From positions 1 through 64,000 of the forward strand of contig NZ_BOOQ01000017.1 of the NCBI RefSeq assembly GCF_016863315.1: a stretch of 64,000 nt of DNA. The letters run 5' to 3'. Position numbers and translations under genes: made by a program. The notes beneath the pieces are model-generated. The model did not search any database. It worked only from the letters and a program-made list of their open reading frames with translations, and was not told the DNA's origin. Shown piece by piece: positions 58,119-64,000 of this stretch. Origin of the DNA: Planotetraspora silvatica (GTDB lineage Bacteria > Actinomycetota > Actinomycetes > Streptosporangiales > Streptosporangiaceae). Numbering within the stretch: the first letter of the stretch is position 1; each line of letters opens with the position of its first letter.

Positions 58119-59041
58119 CGAAGGAAGGCCGACAACTCCCCGGCGGACGGGGCCGTGGCGGGCCCCCGCACGGTGACGGCCAGCGCCGCGGCGGCGTTGG
58201 CGGTGCGGGCCGCCTCCACGGCGGAGGAACCGGTGGCCAGCGCGGCCACGAACACGCCCGTGTGGGCGTCGCCCGCGCCGTTCATGTCCACCGCGTCCAC
58301 CTGGAACCCGGGCACCCGCACGGGCGGACCGCCCGGTTCGGCGACGACACATCCGTCTGGGCCCGTCCGCACGAGGACGCCGTGTCTCCCCGTGCGGACG
58401 GCGAGGTCCGCCGCCGCCGTCATCGGATCCGCGTGGCCGGTGACGACGGCCGCCTCGCGGGCGTTGCACGTCCACCAGTCGATCCTGGGGAGGACGGCCC
58501 GCATGACGTCGGCGGAGATCTCCCCGACCAGCGGGCCCGGATCGAAGACCAGCGGGGCGGCGTCCGGGAGGCGGGGCAGCCAGCCGGCCAGCGCCACCCG
58601 GTTGGACGCGTGGAGCATGCCGTACCCGGAGGCGTAGACGATGTCGCCCGCGCCCGTGGCGACCGCGTCGAGATCCCGGCCGGTCAGCGTCGCCTCCGCT
58701 CCCGGGCTGGTCAGGAACGTGCGCTCGCCTCCGGCGTCGACCACGGCGACCACGAACCCCGTGTCGAGAGCGGCCCGCGCGGGATGGAGGACCTCGATGC
58801 CGGCCTCCCGCATGCCCGCTCCTGCCAGGTCGCCGAAGGGACCGGTGCCGTGGGCCCCCGCGTAGGCCACGCGAAGCCCCTGCCTGGCGGCGGCCGCCAT
58901 CACGTTGAACCCGCCGCCGGGCGCGCGGGCGGACCCGGTCGCCAGCACGTCACCCCCGCGCTCCGGCAGGGCCGGCACGTCGAGCACGAGGTCCACGACG
59001 ACGTTGCCCACGTGGAGCAACCTGTCGAATGTCCGTCCCAC
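58082..59041 (-). CDS. PfkB-family carbohydrate/nucleoside kinase
   Basis: 319 residues from GTG 59041, whose G overlaps the upstream TAG. Ribokinase-fold marks: N-terminal GNVVVDLVLDVPALPERGG, GGGFNVMAAAARQG (about 44-57) and the C-terminal DMNGAGDAHTG with the catalytic Asp and anion hole. It would phosphorylate ribose or a nucleoside. Last gene of the NCS1 operon. Its last 37 bases overlap the convergent epimerase gene. Confidence 0.9.
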   Translation of the reverse strand: MGRTFDRLLHVGNVVVDLVLDVPALPERGGDVLATGSARAPGGGFNVMAAAARQGLRVAYAGAHGTGPFGDLAGAGMREAGIEVLHPARAALDTGFVVAVVDAGGERTFLTSPGAEATLTGRDLDAVATGAGDIVYASGYGMLHASNRVALAGWLPRLPDAAPLVFDPGPLVGEISADVMRAVLPRIDWWTCNAREAAVVTGHADPMTAAADLAVRTGRHGVLVRTGPDGCVVAEPGGPPVRVPGFQVDAVDMNGAGDAHTGVFVAALATGSSAVEAARTANAAAALAVTVRGPATAPSAGELSAFLRQRGLPARSQRT

Positions 59042-60057
59042 TAGCGCTCGTGTCCCGAGGGGGAACGCAGCGCCAGCAGCGCGTCGGCGGTCTCGTCGAG
59101 GCGCAGGCCGTTGACACGGGCGATGGTCTGGCGGGCGTCCTCGGGGTAGGCGTCCACGCCGTGGCAGGCGCCGGCGACGGCTCCCGCCATCGCGGCGATG
59201 GTGTCGCAGTCGCCGCCCACCGAGGCGGACAGCAGGCAGGCCCGCCACGGGTCGTCGCGGCACGCCCACAGGATGGCGAACGCCGCGGGGACGGACTCCT
59301 GCGTGGCGAGGCTCGTGCCGACCAGCAGGTAGACGCGCTCGCACACCTCCTCGTCCGGCAACCCGTCGACGAGCGCCGTCGCCCAGGCGATGCGCTCCGC
59401 GACGTCTGCGGCGGCGACCCAGTGCCCGCGCCCGGCCGCGAGCCGCGCGGCGGCCTCGGCGAACCGCACGGCCTCCCCGACGTCGGCTCCCGCGACTCCG
59501 GCGGAGACGGCCGCCGCGACGGCCGCCGCACCCGCGAGCGCGACCCCCGTGTTGTGCGTGACCATGCTCGTCTCGACGACCCGGTCCACGAGCGCGTGCA
59601 GGTCGTCCGATCCCGTCGCCACGCCGACCGGCGCGATCCGCATCGCCGCGCCGTTGGTGGTGCCGAACCGGCCGGTCTCGGCGACGTCCGCCCCGGCGAC
59701 CACCTCGGAGACGGCGCGTTTGGTCGACGGGCCGAGGAGGTCGAGCGAGCCGCGGGCCCGCATGGACTCCTCCCACACCACGAGGCGGCGGGCCAGCTCG
59801 GCGGGATCCACTTTGCCGTCGCCGTCGATCAGCAGACCGGCGAGCACCATCGCCTGCTCGGTGTCGTCGGTGACCGCCCCGGCGGGCATCCCCGCCGCGA
59901 GCGGGTGGTCGGGCGCCGCGGCGAGGAATCCGCCGAGGACGGGTCCGTACCGTGCCGTGATCTGCGGACGGGAGAGCATCTGCGTGGGCATGCCGAGCGC
60001 GTCGCCGATGGCCAGCCCGTAGAGGGCGCCGGCGGCTCTCGATCGTGTCGTGGTCAT
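59041..60057 (-). CDS. ADP-ribosylglycohydrolase family protein
   Basis: 338 residues. The all-helical ADP-ribosylhydrolase (DraG/ARH-like) fold with both metal motifs: GDALGMPTQ and TDDTEQ near the N-terminus, THNTG mid-way and GGDCDTIAAMAGAVAGA near the C-terminus (DxDT). Cleaves an N- or O-glycosidic bond to ribose with two Mg2+. Inside a base/nucleoside-type operon it may act on a small ribosylated compound rather than a protein. Start ATG 60057 overlaps the GntR stop. Confidence 0.9.
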   Translation of the reverse strand: MTTTRSRAAGALYGLAIGDALGMPTQMLSRPQITARYGPVLGGFLAAAPDHPLAAGMPAGAVTDDTEQAMVLAGLLIDGDGKVDPAELARRLVVWEESMRARGSLDLLGPSTKRAVSEVVAGADVAETGRFGTTNGAAMRIAPVGVATGSDDLHALVDRVVETSMVTHNTGVALAGAAAVAAAVSAGVAGADVGEAVRFAEAAARLAAGRGHWVAAADVAERIAWATALVDGLPDEEVCERVYLLVGTSLATQESVPAAFAILWACRDDPWRACLLSASVGGDCDTIAAMAGAVAGACHGVDAYPEDARQTIARVNGLRLDETADALLALRSPSGHER

Positions 60058-60773
60058 GGGGTGCTTTCGCGGAAGTCCAGGCACAGCTGGAAGTGTTCGG
60101 GGTCGAGCAGGCTGTCGACGCGCTCGACGAACGCGCCGTCGGCCGCCCAGCTGGTCCGCCGCGTGTTCAGGAACCACGCGCCGGGCTCGCGCCGCAGCAG
60201 CCCGGCTTCGCGGGCGTCGATCCTGCGGCCCTGGAGACGCTGCTCCCCGTGGTCGGCGTACAGGCCGGCACGGATGAGCACCTCGGTGAGCGAGTCGCCT
60301 CCCAGCCCACGGGCGGGCAGCTCGCGCAACTCGCCGATCGCGGGGACGCGACTGCGCTCGTAGGAGACGACGATCGAGGCCTCGATCTCCCGCACTCTCT
60401 CGACGACGATGACGTCCGGAGACGCCATCCCCGGAAGGGCGGACAGCTCCGCGTCCCGCGCCGCGGTGATGCCGACGACGCGGACCCGTGTCTCGACACC
60501 CTGCGCGGCCAGGGCGTGCGCCCACCCGAGCCGGTCGTCGAGCGGGCGCCCGTCGAAGAGCACGAAGGATCCCTTGCCGGTCCGGGTGGTGATCAGCCCC
60601 GCCTCGTTGAGCTCGGCGAGAGCCGTACGGACGGTGTTGCGGCTCACGCCGAAGCGCCGGGCGAGCGCGAGCTCGCCCGGCAGCCGGGCCCCACGCGGGA
60701 CCCGGCCGGAACGGATCTCCTTCTCCAGAGCGCTGGTGATCCGCTGGTGCTTCAGTCTGACGGGTCCGGTCAC
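60054..60773 (-). CDS. GntR-family regulator (HutC/UTRA type)
   Basis: 239 residues from GTG 60773. N-terminal winged helix (ARLPGELALARRFGVSRNTV, about 30-49) and a C-terminal UTRA-type ligand domain (VREIEASIVVSYERSRVPAI, LGGDSLTEVLIRAGLYADHG). It probably senses a pathway substrate and controls this operon, in which it is the third gene, overlapping both neighbours by four bases. A likely target is the inverted repeat at 62937-62971. Confidence 0.9.
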   Translation of the reverse strand: MTGPVRLKHQRITSALEKEIRSGRVPRGARLPGELALARRFGVSRNTVRTALAELNEAGLITTRTGKGSFVLFDGRPLDDRLGWAHALAAQGVETRVRVVGITAARDAELSALPGMASPDVIVVERVREIEASIVVSYERSRVPAIGELRELPARGLGGDSLTEVLIRAGLYADHGEQRLQGRRIDAREAGLLRREPGAWFLNTRRTSWAADGAFVERVDSLLDPEHFQLCLDFRESTP

Positions 60774-61429
60774 GAAGCCCTTCCCGTGGCGTCCTCGATG
60801 CCGCGCAGGACCTCTGCCGAGGTCACCACCCGCACCAGAGGGCCGTACAGCGCCATGATGTCCAGCGCCTGCCGGTGGCTCTCGTCGGTCATGCCCGCGC
60901 ACGCGTCGGAGACGACCAGGACCTCCACACCCGCGTCGGCCGCGGCGACGACGGTCGACAACACGCAGCAGTCGGTGGAGACGCCCGCCACGACGAGCCG
61001 TCCTGCGGGGCCGACGGCCTCGGCCAGTTCCGGCGTCCACTTGCCGAAGGTCGTGGCGTCCAGTGTCGGGCCCGCGCCGTCCCCGAAGTCGTCGACCAGC
61101 TCGTAGATCCGGGCGTCCGGCGGCTGCAGGGCGAAGGGCCATCGGCTGTAGTACTCGCGCCAGGCCCCCTCGGGGTTCTCCGGCGCGATGAAGCGGGTGA
61201 AGGTGACGCGGGACCCGAACGCGCCGGTCAGTTCCTTGATCGGACCGACCGTCTCGGCGAACCGTGGGGTGAACCAGTCGCTGGACGGCTCGCCGAACAC
61301 CCGCTGCATGTCGATGACGGCCAGCCAGGGCAGCCGGGAACCTTGGGCGTCTCGCGGACCTTCCGGGCTTTGCGGGCCTCGGGTGGCTTCCGGGCCTTGC
61401 GGGCCGTGCGGGCCTTGGGGGTCGCTCAC
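60770..61429 (-). CDS. Isochorismatase-type cysteine hydrolase with collagen-like N-terminus
   Basis: 219 residues from GTG 61429 (GTGA overlap with NCS1). Residues 1-33 are a Gly-Pro-x-like run (DPQGPHGPQGPEATRGPQSP), then LPWLAVIDMQ with catalytic Asp, FGKW Lys and the nucleophile Cys in GVSTDCCVLSTV. Family members hydrolyse amides, ureides or isochorismate (nicotinamidase, ureidoacrylate amidohydrolase, carbamoylsarcosinase). The repetitive N-terminus is not typical. Second gene of the operon after the permease. Confidence 0.87.
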   Translation of the reverse strand: MSDPQGPHGPQGPEATRGPQSPEGPRDAQGSRLPWLAVIDMQRVFGEPSSDWFTPRFAETVGPIKELTGAFGSRVTFTRFIAPENPEGAWREYYSRWPFALQPPDARIYELVDDFGDGAGPTLDATTFGKWTPELAEAVGPAGRLVVAGVSTDCCVLSTVVAAADAGVEVLVVSDACAGMTDESHRQALDIMALYGPLVRVVTSAEVLRGIEDATGRAS

Positions 61430-62925
61430 GACGCCACGCCTTCGGTGGGAGCGGGAGAGAAGCTCTCCTGGGCGCGGACGCGCGACCGGTTCACCAGCAG
61501 GGTGGCGACGAAGGCCACGACGAGCGCCGCGAGCACGCCGAGGTTGGCGTAGGCCCAGGCTCCGTCCTTGGGGCCGAGGCCGAGTGGGCCGAGCAGGTAG
61601 CCCTGCCATTCGAGCCAGCCCGCGTACGTGTTGGTGACCAGGCCCCAGCCGATGGCGGTGCTCACGACGATGATCGCGAGGGGCACCGGGGGGACGTTGC
61701 CGTACCGGCCGGAGGGACGGAAGAGGTCGTTCTCGTCGTAGTCGCGGCGGCGGACCAGGATGTCGGCCAGCATGATCCCGCACCAGGCGGCGATCGGGAC
61801 GCCCAGCGTGATCAGGAAGCCCTGGAACGGGCCGAGGAAGTCGTCCGCGATGAAGACGATGTACACCGTTCCGATGATCATGAGCACGCCGTCGACGAGG
61901 GCGGCGACGGGGCGGCGCACCCGGAGACCCGCCGCCAGCAGGGCGAGGCCGGAGGAGTAGATGTCGAGGACGGCGCCGCCGACGAGGCCGAGCACGGCCA
62001 CGGCCACGAACGGGATGAGGAACCAGGTGGGCAGCACGGCAGCGAGCGCCCCGATCGGATCTCCCGCGATCGCCGTGTTCAGGTCGGAGGAGGAGCCGGC
62101 CAGCAGGAGGCCGAAGACCACCAGGATGATCGGCGCGACGGACGCCCCGAACGTCGTCCACCCGACGACGCCGCGGCTGGACGCCTTCCTCGGCAGGTAG
62201 CGCGAGTAGTCGGCCGCCGCGTTGACCCAGCCCAGGCCGAAGCCGGTCATCATGAACACCAGGGCCCCGATGAACTCCTGCGACGACCCGCCGGGGACCT
62301 TGGCGACCGTGTCCCAGTGGATGTGATCGACGACCAGCACGATGTAGACGACCGTCAGCACACCGGTGACCATCGTGATGATCGTCTGGAGGCGCATGAT
62401 CAGGTGGAACCCCATGACGCCCGCGCCGATGATCAGCACGGTCACCACGATGAGCGCGATGACCTTGGTCGAGGTGCCGCCGCCCCATCCGAGCCTGCCG
62501 AGGACCGTCGCCGTCGCGAGCGTGGCGAGCGCGGTGAGCACGGTCTCCCAGCCCACCGTCAGGATCCAGGAGATGGCGGACGGCAGGCGGTTGCCTCCGA
62601 CGCCGAACGCGGCGCGGCTGAGCACCATGGTGGGGGCCGAGCCCCGCTTGCCCGCCACGGCGACGAAGCCGCACAGCAGGAACGAGAAGACGATGCCCAC
62701 CACACTCGCGATGAGCGCCTGCCAGAAGGAGATGCCGAACCCGAGCGCGAACGAGCCGTAGCTCAGGCCCAGAATCGAGACGTTGGCGCCGAACCACGGC
62801 CAGAAGAGCTGCCTGGGGCGCCCTTTCCGCTCATCGTCGCCGATCACGTCGAGCCCGTGGGTCTCGATCGTCAGCGTCCGGCCGGCAGTCGTGGATTGCT
62901 GATGTTTGCCCTGCGTACTGGCCAT
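61426..62925 (-). CDS. NCS1-family nucleobase/cytosine-type permease
   Basis: 499 residues from ATG 62925 (AGGTAGGA upstream), twelve membrane helices. Family marks: FWPWFGANVSILGLSYGSFA (helix 1), RAAFGVGGNRLP (helix 3) and ADYSRYLPRKAS (between helices 6 and 7). NCS1 carriers import purines, pyrimidines, hydantoins or thiamine with H+ or Na+. First gene of a five-gene operon. The next genes encode an amidohydrolase, a GntR regulator, an ADP-ribosylhydrolase-like and a PfkB kinase, pointing to salvage of a base or nucleoside derivative. Confidence 0.9.
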   Translation of the reverse strand: MASTQGKHQQSTTAGRTLTIETHGLDVIGDDERKGRPRQLFWPWFGANVSILGLSYGSFALGFGISFWQALIASVVGIVFSFLLCGFVAVAGKRGSAPTMVLSRAAFGVGGNRLPSAISWILTVGWETVLTALATLATATVLGRLGWGGGTSTKVIALIVVTVLIIGAGVMGFHLIMRLQTIITMVTGVLTVVYIVLVVDHIHWDTVAKVPGGSSQEFIGALVFMMTGFGLGWVNAAADYSRYLPRKASSRGVVGWTTFGASVAPIILVVFGLLLAGSSSDLNTAIAGDPIGALAAVLPTWFLIPFVAVAVLGLVGGAVLDIYSSGLALLAAGLRVRRPVAALVDGVLMIIGTVYIVFIADDFLGPFQGFLITLGVPIAAWCGIMLADILVRRRDYDENDLFRPSGRYGNVPPVPLAIIVVSTAIGWGLVTNTYAGWLEWQGYLLGPLGLGPKDGAWAYANLGVLAALVVAFVATLLVNRSRVRAQESFSPAPTEGVAS

Positions 62926-62936
62926 GTGTCCTACCT

Positions 62937-62985
62937 GTCTAAACTTGTTCAGCGAAACATAGGACTTAGACCGACATAGCGTCAA
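62937..62985 (-). promoter_or_regulatory. Predicted promoter and operator of the NCS1 operon
   Basis: On the minus strand TTGACG (62985-62980) and TATGTT (62961-62956) are 18 bases apart. An inverted repeat GTCTAA (62937-62942)/TTAGAC (62966-62971) brackets the -10, a plausible GntR site. Confidence 0.45.
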
Positions 62986-63006
62986 GACCCCGTAAATATC
63001 GGGCCA

Positions 63007-63043
63007 GCGCCCGCCGTGCGAACAGGGGCCGTACGGCGGGCGC
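63007..63043. terminator. GC-rich stem-loop between the NCS1 operon and malic enzyme gene
   Basis: GCGCCCGCCGT (63007-63017) and ACGGCGGGCGC (63033-63043) form a perfect 11-bp stem with a 15-base loop. It lies in the divergent intergenic region, so it could insulate, attenuate or regulate rather than terminate. Confidence 0.45.
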
Positions 63044-63101
63044 GTCCGGGGTCGGGCGCAATGGACGCCTGAGATGACCTTTGTCCCCGCTTTGGCTTGC
63101 C

Positions 63102-63119
63102 GTTCCCGGTGGTGGGAAC
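63102..63119. promoter_or_regulatory. Inverted repeat upstream of the malic enzyme gene
   Basis: GTTCCC-GGTGGT-GGGAAC, perfect 6-bp arms, 41 bases before the predicted start. Candidate operator. Confidence 0.35.
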
Positions 63120-63159
63120 CCCCGTAAAGGACCGTAAGCACCGTTTATGACGGAAAAGC

Positions 63160-64000
63160 ATGATTCCAGCCACGGGGGTGGGCCCGGTGTCCGCTGCGAA
63201 GAACGGGAAACTCGGAGGTCGGAGCTTCACGGAGACCGACGGGACCTACATCACGCCGGCGCGCGGACTGGAGGTCCTGCGCGATCCCCTCCTGAACAAG
63301 GGCACGGCGTTCACCGAGGAGGAGCGGGCGGAACTCGGGCTCGAGGGCCTCGTCCCCCCGGCCGTCGAGACACTCGACGAGCAGGCGCGCAGGGCCTACG
63401 AACAATACGAGGCCCAGCCGGACGACCTCCGCAAGAACATCTATCTGACGGCGCTGCACGACCGCAACGAGGTGCTGTTCTACCGCCTGCTCTCCGACCA
63501 CCTGAGGGAGATGCTCCCCGTCGTCTACGACCCCACCGTCGGTCAGGCGATCAAGGCGTACAGCCACGAGTACCGCAGGCCACGCGGGGTCTACCTGTCG
63601 ATCGACGACGTGGGCGGCATCGAGCGGGCCTTCGAGAACCTCGGGCTGGGGCCGGACGACGTCGACCTGATCGTCGCCTCCGACGCGGAGGAGATCCTGG
63701 GCATCGGCGACTGGGGGATCGGCGGGGGCAGCGGCATCGCCGTCGGCAAACTGGCCGTCTACACCGCCGCCGCGGGGATCCACCCGAACCGGGTCATCCC
63801 CGTCGCGCTGGACGCGGGGACGAACAACGAGGCGCTGCTCAACGACCCCTCCTACGTGGGCGACAGGCACTCACGGGTGCGCGGCGGACGCTACGACGAC
63901 TTCATCGACGCCTACGTCGCCACCGCCACCCGCATGTTCCCCAAGGCGCTGCTGCACTGGGAGGACTTCGGGCCGTCGAACGGCCGGCGGATCCTCGAGA
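63160..64000 (+). CDS. NAD-dependent malic enzyme, N-terminal part (3' end outside window)
   Basis: 280 codons open to the window end. Malic-enzyme marks appear in order: [39 protein letters not shown], the catalytic-Tyr region [22 protein letters not shown], the GIGDWGIGG malate/cofactor segment and [13 protein letters not shown]. It decarboxylates malate to pyruvate with NAD(P)+ and a divalent metal. The start is uncertain: ATG 63160, or in-frame GTG 63178 or 63187. Usual length is about 550 residues, so roughly half is missing. Confidence 0.9.
   Translation, partial: MIPATGVGPVSAAKNGKLGGRSFTETDGTYITPARGLEVLRDPLLNKGTAFTEEERAELGLEGLVPPAVETLDEQARRAYEQYEAQPDDLRKNIYLTALHDRNEVLFYRLLSDHLREMLPVVYDPTVGQAIKAYSHEYRRPRGVYLSIDDVGGIERAFENLGLGPDDVDLIVASDAEEILGIGDWGIGGGSGIAVGKLAVYTAAAGIHPNRVIPVALDAGTNNEALLNDPSYVGDRHSRVRGGRYDDFIDAYVATATRMFPKALLHWEDFGPSNGRRILE

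Noticed and set aside
61360-61429. GCGGGCCTT repeats as an intergenic repeat
   Set aside because: They are in frame and open between the overlapping start codon and the hydrolase domain, so they are more likely coding.
1-64000. tRNA, rRNA, insertion sequence or integrase
   Set aside because: None recognised on either strand by reading; the rearranged region at 3.7-13 kb has no transposase, and only gene fragments and duplications were seen.

Overview
The window comes from a high-GC actinomycete. Codon third positions are almost all G or C, GTG starts are common, genes are packed with 1-17 base overlaps, and the families present (LAL-type LuxR regulator, MmyB-type XRE regulator, CHAT-TPR protein, sIHF-like domain, lipoproteins, secreted GH3 and PepX enzymes) are typical of Streptosporangiales and Streptomycetales. 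I favour a Streptosporangiaceae-like organism, but this is inference. No rRNA, tRNA, CRISPR array or intact transposase was seen.

Layout. 1-3.7 kb: the end of a secreted discoidin/FN3 protein and an ABC-2 exporter pair. 3.7-12.9 kb: a rearranged accessory region with three gene fragments side by side, a duplicated lipoprotein gene (second copy frameshifted), a displaced 3' fragment of the glutathionyl-hydroquinone reductase gene, and small unknown genes among ordinary ones (Nudix, VOC, XRE, patatin, alpha/beta hydrolase). 12.9-17.8 kb: GST-type reductase, IclR regulator, nitroreductase, ABC exporter, small P-loop kinase. 17.8-22.6 kb: an uncharacterised set of a small beta-rich protein, an intracellular subtilisin-like protease and a divergent TPR-CHAT (caspase-like) protein. 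A paralogue of the small protein sits next to an ECF-like sigma factor at 48.8-49.9 kb, suggesting one system split over two loci. 22.6-27.6 kb: CBS protein, CDF metal exporter, a His-rich DivIVA-like protein, a His/Asp-rich mini-protein, a ZIP transporter fused to an IHF-like H2TH domain, and a TetR regulator, which reads as a metal-homeostasis locus.

27.6-30.2 kb: FMN reductase with a luciferase-like monooxygenase, plus a membrane protein. 30.3-47.6 kb: a catabolic island with two thiolases, three acyl-CoA/AMP ligases, carotenoid oxygenase, SDRs, a DapB-like oxidoreductase, VOC and SnoaL-like proteins and a tandem HxlR regulator, interrupted by a secreted PepX peptidase. Four copies of a 17-base element lie in its two divergent promoter regions, 12 kb apart, so it is probably one regulon for CoA-dependent breakdown of a hydrophobic (perhaps terpenoid or apocarotenoid) substrate.

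47.6-57.1 kb: CHAP/peptidoglycan-binding hydrolase with a small acidic upstream gene, the sigma locus, an LAL regulator, a secreted GH3 glucosidase under a CebR-like operator, a lipoprotein, an unknown protein and a MarR regulator. 57.1-62.9 kb: an epimerase with two MarR-type sites, then a tightly overlapping leftward operon (NCS1 permease, isochorismatase-type hydrolase, GntR, ADP-ribosylglycohydrolase, PfkB kinase) that fits nucleoside or base salvage. The window ends inside a malic enzyme gene.
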